Below, in pieces: positions 1 through 5,963 of a DNA stretch of 8,457 bases. The stretch lies in NCBI GenBank assembly GCA_028704195.1, contig JAQVLL010000066.1, forward strand, positions 1 to 8,457. The letters run 5' to 3'. Position 1 is the stretch's first letter. Each line of letters opens with the position of its first letter. A model generated the notes under the pieces. That model was not told the origin of the DNA. It searched no databases and saw nothing but the letters and a program-made list of their open reading frames with translations. The position numbers and the translations under genes were made by a program. The stretch comes from Smithellaceae bacterium. Lineage in GTDB: Bacteria > Desulfobacterota > Syntrophia > Syntrophales > Smithellaceae.

Positions 1-399
1 AACTCCATCGCTGACTTTTTAAGGAAAAAGAATTTTGAGGTCACAGACATCGGAACCGAGGGGCCTGCCGCAGTGGATTACCCGGATATCGCCCTTACCG
101 CTTGCAATGAGTTTAAAAAAGGCGGCTATGCTTTCGGTGTCCTGCTGTGCGGCACGGGCATCGGGGTCACGATTGCCGCAAACAAAGTAAAAGGCATCCG
201 CTGCGCGCTCCTTTCCGACCTATACAGCGCAGAAATGGCCAGAGCCCACAATAACGCCAACTTCATCGCTTTCGGCGGCCGGATCAAATACGCCGCCCCG
301 GTCCATGAGATGATCGAGAAATTTATCGGCACATCCTTCGAGGGGGGTCGTCATGAGCGGAGAATCGCCAAGATGATGGCTATTGAACAGGAGTGCTGA
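1..399 (+). CDS. rpiB: Ribose-5-phosphate isomerase B (RpiB/LacAB family), 5' end missing
   Basis: The reading frame is open from base 1 to a TGA at 397-399, giving 132 residues; roughly the first 20 residues, with the usual start, lie outside the window. The family interconverts ribose-5-phosphate and ribulose-5-phosphate in the non-oxidative pentose phosphate pathway, in the cytoplasm. The diagnostic motif LLCGTGIGVTIAANK is present, with the Cys codon at 148-150 matching the family's catalytic base, followed by the HNNANFIAFGGR segment that normally forms part of the phosphate/substrate site. Upstream, TDIGTEGP and VDYPDIA are also typical. The usual end of the protein (helix plus FEGGRHERRIAKM) is complete. 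The GTG at 73 is an internal Val codon, not the start. No clear rho-independent terminator follows the stop. The family assignment is secure; the symbol assumes the standard RpiB rather than a LacA/LacB role. Confidence 0.95.
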   Translation, partial: NSIADFLRKKNFEVTDIGTEGPAAVDYPDIALTACNEFKKGGYAFGVLLCGTGIGVTIAANKVKGIRCALLSDLYSAEMARAHNNANFIAFGGRIKYAAPVHEMIEKFIGTSFEGGRHERRIAKMMAIEQEC

Positions 400-533
400 T
401 TTTGACCAAACCATGATCCGCGTCAAAGGCGGACCGACTCTCCCGACAGCGGCCCTGCCGTATAAATCGTGATGACAGAACCCGCGTTTTCAGGCATGTG
501 CAATTGCCAAGACATTGATCATCATCATTGTTT

Positions 534-555
534 AATATTCAGATCCCGGAATATT
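534..555. repeat. 7-bp perfect inverted repeat upstream of the diguanylate cyclase gene
   Basis: AATATTC (534-540) and GAATATT (549-555) are exact reverse complements separated by 8 bases, within the 210-base gap between rpiB and the GGDEF gene, about 55 bases before the start codon. It could be a regulator-binding site or a weak hairpin in the leader. No T-tract follows, so a terminator is unlikely. No regulator can be named. A 7-bp AT-rich palindrome can arise by chance. Confidence 0.3.
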
Positions 556-609
556 GTTGTACAGGCCCATCAAGGCATGAACTGATGCAACGCGCGCAAA
601 AGGACATTT

Positions 610-1716
610 ATGACATTTATCCGGCACAAAGTGAACAACAGGGTCGTCCAGGATCTGAAAAAACGGTCCACTATCGGCATCATTTTTTATATCCTTTTAT
701 CCATTATCGTGATCTGCGCCGATGGTTTTTACACCAGGCAGACGTTTGCTTCCCTTGTCTTTTTTTTCTCCAACCTGGGCATATGCTCTTTCCGGTTGGT
801 CCACCTGGTAATCGCCCGGAAGATGGGAGAACCTTACGAAACCGTCAACCGGGCGATCTTTTACGTCAGCGTCGTCATCACCGCCTTTGTCTGGGGATAC
901 ATGCTGGCCTATGTTGAAATCCTGAACAATGAGCATGTTACCCAGTTGATCATGAACGTGTGCATATGCGGTCTGTGCGCGGGCGGCGTGGTCGCATTCA
1001 TTCCTGACCGAAGACTTGCCATTCTTTTTAACATTGCCATGCTGATGCCGGCAATAGGAACCCTCCTCGTGAACCGATTGAATCCATCGCTCACCATCAT
1101 GATATTTTTGTTTTCCATATACCTGGTACTGATCGCCATTCGCGGGAACAAGGAATACTGGAATGCTCTGGAAAATGAATATCTGCTGGAGGTCAAATCC
1201 GAGGAAATGACCCGATTGAGCAACACGGATGCCCTGACCGGTCTGTCCAACCGGCGACATTTCAATGAGGTGCTGGACCGCGAATGGAAGCGGTCAGGCC
1301 GTAATCAGAGCCTTCTTTCCCTGATCATTCTGGACATCGATTATTTCAAAACCATCAATGACACCTACGGTCATCAGGTGGGAGATGAATATTTGAAAAA
1401 GATTGCGGAAACCCTGGTTTCCGTTTTCAAAAGGGATTCTGATATTGTGGCACGCTATGGTGGTGAAGAATTCGCCGTGCTTCTGGTTGACTCGAATGTT
1501 GAACAGGCCATCCATCTGGCTGAAGCGGCCATCCACAGCATCGCGGCCATGACCATCGATCATCAGGGTGAAAAAGTCGGCACAACCATCAGTGCCGGGG
1601 TCAACTGCCGCATCCCCGATCACAACTCCGTCTCAGACAGTTTCATCCTGGGAGCGGACAAGGCCCTTTACGCCGCCAAAGAAAGAGGAAGGAACCAGGT
1701 TGTCTTTTTCGGATGA
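610..1716 (+). CDS. Six-helix membrane protein with C-terminal GGDEF domain (probable diguanylate cyclase)
   Basis: The protein has 368 residues. Hydrophobic segments near residues 21-40, 45-68, 82-104, 109-130, 134-155 and 157-175 make a six-pass N-terminal membrane domain of MASE-like layout. A short helical linker leads into a GGDEF domain from about residue 203 to the end. The domain shows DALTGLSNRR (207-216), LDIDYFKxINDxYGH, and the active-site loop GGEEF at 284-288. RDSD at 275-278 sits exactly five residues before GGEEF, so the inhibitory I-site (RxxD) is intact. The family condenses two GTP to c-di-GMP at the membrane; this copy has the residues for activity and product feedback. 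No EAL or HD-GYP domain and no recognisable ligand-binding motif is present. The ATG is supported by AAAAGGA at 598-604. It appears to be transcribed alone. The signal sensed is unknown. Confidence 0.93.
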   Translation: MTFIRHKVNNRVVQDLKKRSTIGIIFYILLSIIVICADGFYTRQTFASLVFFFSNLGICSFRLVHLVIARKMGEPYETVNRAIFYVSVVITAFVWGYMLAYVEILNNEHVTQLIMNVCICGLCAGGVVAFIPDRRLAILFNIAMLMPAIGTLLVNRLNPSLTIMIFLFSIYLVLIAIRGNKEYWNALENEYLLEVKSEEMTRLSNTDALTGLSNRRHFNEVLDREWKRSGRNQSLLSLIILDIDYFKTINDTYGHQVGDEYLKKIAETLVSVFKRDSDIVARYGGEEFAVLLVDSNVEQAIHLAEAAIHSIAAMTIDHQGEKVGTTISAGVNCRIPDHNSVSDSFILGADKALYAAKERGRNQVVFFG

Positions 1717-1802
1717 ACAACACCTGTTGGTCTTCCCTTTATTATGGCAGAGCCGTCCCTTTACGTTACACGGCGACATGCCGGATTTACGTCAGTTCTG
1801 CC

Positions 1803-1830
1803 TTGACTTCCACCAAATATCAATGATACT
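1803..1830 (+). promoter_or_regulatory. Candidate sigma-70-like promoter for the methyltransferase/Nudix pair
   Basis: TTGACT (1803-1808, five of six to the -35 consensus) is followed after 16 bases by GATACT (1825-1830, four of six to -10). It lies just before the methyltransferase gene, in the only gap between it and the GGDEF gene. The transcript would start near 1837, leaving a leader of about 14 bases, just enough for the ribosome binding site. This rests on a consensus match only. Confidence 0.35.
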
Positions 1831-1831
1831 T

Positions 1832-1848
1832 TTTTACAAAAGGTAAAA
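1832..1848 (+). repeat. Small inverted repeat enclosing the ribosome binding site of the methyltransferase gene
   Basis: TTTTAC (1832-1837) and GTAAAA (1843-1848) are perfect 6-bp inverted repeats with loop AAAAG (1838-1842). The ribosome binding sequence AAAAGG falls in the loop and the first stem base. The hairpin would be weak because it is mostly A-U. It may be incidental, but its position directly before the ATG at 1851 means it could modulate translation. Confidence 0.25.
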
Positions 1849-1850
1849 CC

Positions 1851-2711
1851 ATGGCTGATTTCCTGGACAAAAAAAAGATCCGTCAGGTCTTCCGGAATGT
1901 GCAGAAACATCGTCAGATTGAAGCGCTTATCCGTCAATTTTCATCCAATAAAGAGGATATCCGCCTGATGGCCCTCGACCGGGTTGACCTGTCCTCCTGC
2001 CACAATGTTCTGGAGATGGGCTGCGCGTTCGGCGCATTTACGGAAGCGCTGAAAGGACGGCTCCACCCCGAAGCAACCATTACCGGTATGGATATTATTG
2101 CTGAATATGAACCTTTTTTTCTTGAAGCCTGCAAACGGGCCGGTTATTCGGGAACCTTTACATCGAGCGGCGTCGGCGCGATAAAAAAATGTCCGGACGC
2201 CTCTTTCGATCTAATCATCTGCAGCTTCGCCCTATATTTTTTTGTGGAGATGATCCCGGAAATAGCCCGTGTGCTGAAAAAAGACGGCACATTCATCACC
2301 ATAACGCACGACCAATGCAACATGCATGAACTGATTGATCTCACCCGAAAGACTCTGGAAGAATACCAGATGCTTACCCGCCATCAGTTTCTGCCTGTCG
2401 AGGTCATCCTCAAGCAGTTTTCCGCGGAAAACGGCGAAGCATTGCTCCGTCCGTATTTTGGCGGCATTCAAAAGCTGGATTTCAAAAATTCCCTCGTTTT
2501 TCAACCCTGGGAAATGTATTTTTTTGTCGACTATTATCAGTTTAAAAGTCCTTTTTTCCTTTCCGGCACGGGGGCCCATAAAAAAACCATCGTCAACAAA
2601 CTCCTGAATAAACTGCAGGACACCGTCACCGAAAACAAGGTCATCACCATGTGCAAGGATGACGCTATTTTCATTTGTGCAAAGCCTAAGACTCCCAAGG
2701 GAACCCCATGA
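1851..2711 (+). CDS. Class I SAM-dependent methyltransferase, substrate unknown
   Basis: The protein has 286 residues. A Rossmann-type methyltransferase core is visible. Motif I is VLEMGCAFGAF (53-63), the glycine-rich SAM loop. An acidic end of strand 2 occurs in ITGMDI (Asp81), expected to hold the SAM ribose. FDLIICSFALYFF (119-131) is the motif IV region, and a RVLKKDGTFITITH segment is typical of strand 5 onward. This resembles the Methyltransf_11/25 (UbiE/BioC-like) style, but no substrate-specific motif was recognised. The C-terminal half (about 180-286, rich in Phe and Tyr) likely forms the acceptor lid and is not assignable. The ATG is preceded by AAAAGG at 1838-1843. Its TGA overlaps the next gene's ATG (ATGA), so the two are translationally coupled and probably act on the same process. 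There is no signal peptide, so it is cytoplasmic. Confidence 0.85.
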   Translation: MADFLDKKKIRQVFRNVQKHRQIEALIRQFSSNKEDIRLMALDRVDLSSCHNVLEMGCAFGAFTEALKGRLHPEATITGMDIIAEYEPFFLEACKRAGYSGTFTSSGVGAIKKCPDASFDLIICSFALYFFVEMIPEIARVLKKDGTFITITHDQCNMHELIDLTRKTLEEYQMLTRHQFLPVEVILKQFSAENGEALLRPYFGGIQKLDFKNSLVFQPWEMYFFVDYYQFKSPFFLSGTGAHKKTIVNKLLNKLQDTVTENKVITMCKDDAIFICAKPKTPKGTP

Positions 2712-3769
2712 AGAAAAAACGCAAATTCTGCATTTACTGCGGCGGACAAATAACCAAAAGCCGGGAAGATGATGTTCTGAGGGACTGCTGTTCGAGTTGT
2801 CACTGTTTTTTTTATGACAATCCACTGCCGGTCGTATCCGCCATTGTGGACGAATCGAGGCAGATTCTCCTGGTCAAGCGGGACCGGGCGCCCTTTAAGG
2901 GTCACTGGTGCCTCCCGACCGGATTTGCCGAAGCAGGCGAGAGCATTGAAGATGCCGCTTTACGTGAACTAATGGAAGAAACGGGCATCAAAGGCAGGAT
3001 CAGCAGACTACTGGACGTCGATTCATACAAAAGCCGTTTTTACGGGGACCTGCTTTTTTTGACCTTTGTCGTGGATAAAACCGGCGGCAAAGTTGCTGCG
3101 GGCGACGACAGCGCCCAGGCAAAGTTTTTCCCAATCAGTGAGATCCCCCCCCTGGCTTTTCGGTCCAACAGGCGTGCGCTGGAAACCTATATTAAGAGCA
3201 AAAAGGATTACTGGGCCATCCTTGATGCCATCGAGAACCCGGACGACATCAGGAATCTTCCCCGACACAGAGCCTCCAATGCCCTGACCAGGCGTCTGCT
3301 CAATGTCATTTTAAAAAACAAGGAGAAAATGATCAGCCAGTGGATAGAGGAAATGACGACCAGTCCCTCCACAGCCGAATATCACGGGCATGAAATTACC
3401 GCTCTTTATACGATCTGCGATAAAATCATATCGCAGATTACCCTGTGGCTGGGAAATGCTTATAATATCGATCGCATAAAGAATTTTTACATAAAACTGG
3501 GATCGGAAAGAAATAAAGCGGGCGCTAAAATCAGCGGCGTGCTGAGCGCTCTGAGCCTGATCCGCAAACATATCTGGGATGTGGCCCTTGCCCAGGGCGC
3601 CCTGCAGAAAAACCTCGATCTCTACATGACGTTTGAACTGCAGAGGCGCATGACGATTTTTTTCGATCTGGCCACTTTCTACATTACAAAGGGTTACGAA
3701 GAGCGTGAAGCGGCCCGAAACGCTTTCCCTTCGGAAAAACGACGCCGCAAATCATCTTTACAAGGCTGA
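2708..3769 (+). CDS. Zinc-ribbon Nudix hydrolase fused to an RsbRD_N-like helical domain
   Basis: The protein has 353 residues in three parts. (1) Residues 8-31 form a zinc-ribbon-like knuckle, C8-x2-C11 and C28-x2-C31, followed by FYDNPLPVV, the usual lead-in to NudC-type Nudix domains. (2) A Nudix domain at about 40-165 has a perfect Nudix box at 72-94 (G-x5-E-x7-REL-x-EE-x-G-I), binding divalent metal for hydrolysis of nucleoside-diphosphate-X substrates. The SQPWPFP motif of true NADH pyrophosphatase NudC is absent, so the substrate is open. (3) A helical domain at about 195-340 contains KNKEKMISQWIEEM and ends in RRMTIFFDLATFYITKGYEE. It resembles the N-terminal domain of RsbRD stressosome co-antagonists; I judge this by sequence style, not by a profile. 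The tail is basic. The ATG overlaps the methyltransferase stop, with AAGGGA at 2697-2702. Nudix identity is certain; the C-terminal call is moderate. Confidence 0.88.
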   Translation: MKKKRKFCIYCGGQITKSREDDVLRDCCSSCHCFFYDNPLPVVSAIVDESRQILLVKRDRAPFKGHWCLPTGFAEAGESIEDAALRELMEETGIKGRISRLLDVDSYKSRFYGDLLFLTFVVDKTGGKVAAGDDSAQAKFFPISEIPPLAFRSNRRALETYIKSKKDYWAILDAIENPDDIRNLPRHRASNALTRRLLNVILKNKEKMISQWIEEMTTSPSTAEYHGHEITALYTICDKIISQITLWLGNAYNIDRIKNFYIKLGSERNKAGAKISGVLSALSLIRKHIWDVALAQGALQKNLDLYMTFELQRRMTIFFDLATFYITKGYEEREAARNAFPSEKRRRKSSLQG

Positions 3770-3868
3770 AACGGAGATTCAAACGGACTGACCGGGTAAC
3801 CTGCAGCATCAGCAGCTTGGGTATTTCACGCACCCCCGCCGGGCATACCGCCTGCCATCATTATCTTA

Positions 3869-3898
3869 TTGACATCAAATCAATGTCCATGATAGAGT
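3869..3898 (+). promoter_or_regulatory. Candidate sigma-70-like promoter for the DRTGG/PHP/redox operon
   Basis: A perfect -35 hexamer TTGACA (3869-3874) is followed after 18 bases by TAGAGT (3893-3898, four of six to -10), with TGA (3890-3892) immediately before it as in extended -10 promoters. It lies in the 225-base gap that separates the Nudix gene from the DRTGG gene and would give a leader of about 90 bases. No terminator-like hairpin with a T-run was found in the gap, so readthrough from upstream is also possible. Assignment is by consensus only. Confidence 0.4.
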
Positions 3899-3982
3899 TT
3901 CATATAAGTCAGTAAGACTGCACAAAGAATATCCTGTCAATGTTGTTTATCAGACGCATGATAACCATACTGCCGATGGATG

Positions 3983-3988
3983 AAGGAG
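3983..3988 (+). promoter_or_regulatory. Ribosome binding site deciding a TTG start
   Basis: AAGGAG at 3983-3988 lies six bases before TTG at 3995. An in-frame ATG at 3980 overlaps this ribosome binding sequence and has no good one of its own. Starting at TTG makes the product begin MKLSDVKDIL, which aligns with MKIEKIVQAL at the start of the second DRTGG protein in this window. Both points favour TTG over ATG. Confidence 0.75.
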
Positions 3989-3994
3989 TGGCCT

Positions 3995-4369
3995 TTGAAA
4001 CTGAGCGATGTAAAAGATATCCTGGATGCGGAAGTCATCGTAGGTGAAGAAAATCTGGATATGGAAGTGAAAACAGCCTTCGGGGCTGACCTGATGAGTG
4101 ATGTGCTGGCGTTTGCCAAATCCGGCAGCCTGCTGCTTACCGGATTGACCAACACCCAGGTGATCCGAACCGCAAATGTACTGGACATCGCCGCCATTAT
4201 TCTGGTGAGGGCCAAGCAGCCGTCTTCAGAAACAATCGCATTGGCCAGAGAGCTTAAAATTCCCATCCTGACCACCAAATATATATTATTCGAAACCGCG
4301 GGCCGTCTATATGCGAAAGGAATTGTCGGATGCCTGCCAAAAGTTGAAAATACCAGTGGGCGAAACTAA
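3995..4369 (+). CDS. DRTGG domain protein 1
   Basis: From the TTG at 3995 the product has 124 residues; starting at the ATG at 3980 would add five. It is a stand-alone DRTGG domain, the module also found in some phosphotransacetylases and CBS-domain proteins, whose biochemical role is not established. Visible family features are the GADLMSDVLAFAK segment (matching GDLLSDVMGNAR in the second copy), the alternating hydrophobic strand after it (SLLLTGLTN), DIAAIILVRAKQPSSET and IPILTTKYILFETAGRLY. The fold is expected to be alpha/beta and possibly dimeric. No membrane segment or catalytic triad is visible. Its 3' end overlaps the ATPase gene that follows by up to 59 bases. The context, first gene of a block running into NADH-dehydrogenase-type subunits, suggests a regulatory or assembly role, by inference only. 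Confidence 0.85.
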   Translation: MKLSDVKDILDAEVIVGEENLDMEVKTAFGADLMSDVLAFAKSGSLLLTGLTNTQVIRTANVLDIAAIILVRAKQPSSETIALARELKIPILTTKYILFETAGRLYAKGIVGCLPKVENTSGRN

Positions 4370-4793
4370 TCAGAACCTTTACAATGGCAGTTTTACGATC
4401 GAAGGCGGCAATTTCAACTGCGCCGGTATTGTATCAACCAGTATAAAATCCATCCTGCAAAAGCTGGGAATTCCCGGCGACCTGGTCCGAAAAGCCGCCA
4501 TCGTTTCCTACGAGGCGGAGATTAATGTTGTATCCTATGCAAAAAAAGCCGTTGTCAATCTGACGGTGGTTCCCGGTTCGGTGAATATCGAAGTCATCGA
4601 CGAAGGGCCTGGTATTCCCAACATTGAATTGGCGATGCAGGAAGGCTGGTCCACGGCCGATCAAAGAATCCGGGAAATGGGTTTTGGCGCAGGCATGGGT
4701 CTTTGCAATATTAAAAATTATTCCGACGAATTCCACATCTCATCGGAAATCGGCAAAGGCACCCATCTAAAAATGATCATTCAAACACCATAA
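4311..4793 (+). CDS. RsbT-like GHKL ATPase (anti-sigma-factor/serine kinase family)
   Basis: The product has 160 residues from ATG 4311. It is a Bergerat-fold ATPase with the N-box YEAEINVVSYA (67-77, Asn72 for Mg-ATP), G1 box DEGPGIP (97-103) and G2 box GFGAGMGL (124-131). The DEGPGIPNIELAMQEGWST run and the ending DEFHISSEIGKGTHLKMII closely resemble RsbT, the stressosome serine/threonine kinase that phosphorylates STAS-domain partners; SpoIIAB/RsbW are related. No STAS protein is encoded in this window. The start is uncertain: ATG 4311 and the later TTG 4323, TTG 4344 and GTG 4356 all lack a good ribosome binding site. The conserved domain begins only near residue 27, so any of these would leave it whole. 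All overlap the preceding DRTGG gene, which suggests translational coupling. The protein lacks a histidine-phosphotransfer domain and is soluble. Confidence 0.88.
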   Translation: MRKELSDACQKLKIPVGETNQNLYNGSFTIEGGNFNCAGIVSTSIKSILQKLGIPGDLVRKAAIVSYEAEINVVSYAKKAVVNLTVVPGSVNIEVIDEGPGIPNIELAMQEGWSTADQRIREMGFGAGMGLCNIKNYSDEFHISSEIGKGTHLKMIIQTP

Positions 4794-4814
4794 TCTTTTA
4801 CAAAGGGTTCAATC

Positions 4815-5156
4815 ATGAAAATCGAAAAAATAGTTCAAGCGCTGGAATTAGACGTCAGGTGCGGCAAAGATTATCTCGACAGGGAAGTGACCGGCGGCTA
4901 CACGGGAGACCTCCTCAGCGACGTCATGGGCAATGCCCGGGAAGGATACATCTGGATCACCCGTCAGGTGCATCAGAATATTGTCGCGGTTGCCAGCCTC
5001 AAGGAACTGGCGGGAATCATCCTGATTAATTCCTGCCAGCCGGCTCCCGACACACTGGAAAAAGCCGAGGCGGAAAAAATTCCGGTGATGGTATCGGGTT
5101 TGCCCGCATTTGAGATCTCGGGTCAGATTTACAACCTGCTGACGTCAGCAGGCTGA
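4815..5156 (+). CDS. DRTGG domain protein 2
   Basis: The product has 113 residues and begins at an ATG preceded by AAAGGG (4802-4807). It is a second stand-alone DRTGG domain, clearly paralogous to the one at 3995: similar length, with matching landmarks GDLLSDVMGNAR, a hydrophobic strand, LKELAGIILINSCQPAPDT, then IPVMVSGLPAFEISGQIYNLL. The two copies are strongly diverged, so the duplication is old or they have different partners. No catalytic residues can be proposed. It sits 21 bases after the RsbT-like ATPase and 60 bases before the PHP gene, so it is in the same operon. The function is unknown; a ligand-sensing or scaffolding role is a guess. Confidence 0.86.
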   Translation: MKIEKIVQALELDVRCGKDYLDREVTGGYTGDLLSDVMGNAREGYIWITRQVHQNIVAVASLKELAGIILINSCQPAPDTLEKAEAEKIPVMVSGLPAFEISGQIYNLLTSAG

Positions 5157-5216
5157 TTGCCGGAGTCATCCTCCCTGAACAGACCGCCCGCATACAGGTT
5201 CCAACGGTGAAAACCG

Positions 5217-5963
5217 ATGTTAAAAGTTTTCAATTGTGATCTTCATATCCACACCTGCCTGTCGCCCTGCGCAGATCTGGACATTCACCCCCGGGCCCTG
5301 GTGGAAAAAGCGCTTGAAAAAAACCTCGACATGATTGCCATCAGTGACCACAATGCTTCCGCCAATGTCCGGTACGTCATGGCGGCGGCCGCCGGGAAAA
5401 ATATTCAAATCATTCCGGCCATGGAAATCACGACCAGTGAAGAAGTTCACCTGCTGGCGCTCTTCGGTTCCCTGACGGATCTCCTGAAACTTCAGTCGGT
5501 AATTGATCAGCATTTATTCGGAGAAAATGATGAAACGCGTTTCGGCGTTCAGGCCATCGTCAACGAACTCGGCGAAGTAGAGGAGTTGAACAATCAGCTT
5601 CTCATCGGGGCAACGGATTTAGCCATCGATGACACCGTTGGGATCATTCATCAGCTCGGCGGCCTCGCCATCCCGGCACATATTGACCGGGAAAGTTTCA
5701 GCGTGCTTAGCCAGTTGGGCTTCATTGATGATAACGCTCACTTTGACGCACTCGAAATATCGAAATTAACCGGTATCCGGCAGGGCCGCCTGCAATACCA
5801 TGAACTGAACCGGTATCCCTTTGTCACGTCATCGGATGCCCATTTCATACGGGACATCGGCACATCAACCACAAAAATTCTTATGGAGCAACCCAGTCTT
5901 ACCGAGCTGATCATGGCTTTTTCGGGGCAAGACGGCCGCCGCATTCTGGAGCAGAAATGTTGA
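5217..5963 (+). CDS. PHP-family metal-dependent phosphoesterase
   Basis: The protein has 248 residues. The full set of PHP metal ligands can be seen: D8-L-H10-I-H12 (DLHIHTCLSPCA), D44-H45 (ISDHN), E70 and H78 (PAMEITTSEEVH), H155 (IPAHIDR), and D207-x-H209 (SSDAH). An intact multinuclear metal centre, and hence phosphoesterase activity, is therefore likely. The family includes histidinol phosphatase, polymerase-associated PHP domains and RNase AM/TrpH-type nucleotide phosphatases; this copy is stand-alone. An insertion of about 70 residues lies between H78 and H155. The substrate cannot be named; small phosphorylated metabolites or short nucleotides are possible. The start ATG has a weak GGTGA at 5206-5210. 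Its last 7 bases overlap the following GHKL ATPase gene, which supports coupled synthesis. It is cytoplasmic. Confidence 0.9.
   Translation: MLKVFNCDLHIHTCLSPCADLDIHPRALVEKALEKNLDMIAISDHNASANVRYVMAAAAGKNIQIIPAMEITTSEEVHLLALFGSLTDLLKLQSVIDQHLFGENDETRFGVQAIVNELGEVEELNNQLLIGATDLAIDDTVGIIHQLGGLAIPAHIDRESFSVLSQLGFIDDNAHFDALEISKLTGIRQGRLQYHELNRYPFVTSSDAHFIRDIGTSTTKILMEQPSLTELIMAFSGQDGRRILEQKC

Noticed and set aside
445..470. Possible terminator after rpiB (CGGC-CCT-GCCG)
   Set aside because: The stem is only four pairs and no T-run follows.
413..472. 19-codon frame after rpiB
   Set aside because: It has no ribosome binding site, no coupling to a neighbour and no recognisable composition.
490..510. 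Sigma-54 promoter (GG/GC elements) before the GGDEF gene
   Set aside because: The spacing between GG and GC is 11 rather than 10 bases and the flanking consensus is poor.
528..917. Forward frame overlapping the start of the GGDEF gene
   Set aside because: The product is rich in His, Arg and Pro with no domain, while the overlapping frame encodes a clear GGDEF membrane protein with a good ribosome binding site.
1568..1846. Forward frame spanning the end of the GGDEF gene and the following gap
   Set aside because: It overlaps conserved GGDEF coding sequence, has no ribosome binding site and shows no protein-like features.
2708..3769. NADH pyrophosphatase NudC
   Set aside because: The zinc ribbon and Nudix box fit, but the SQPWPFP motif expected after the Nudix box is absent and the protein has a long extra C-terminal domain.
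3869..3884. FNR/CRP-like half sites (TTGAC followed by ATCAA) near the candidate operon promoter
   Set aside because: The half sites are separated by five bases rather than four and one is imperfect; the same bases are better read as a -35 element.
3880..3943. TCAATGT occurring twice (3880 and 3937) before the DRTGG gene, and its complement ACATTGA at 512 before the GGDEF gene
   Set aside because: The same 7-mer also occurs in coding sequence (about 3300 on one strand, 4621 on the other), so its frequency fits chance.
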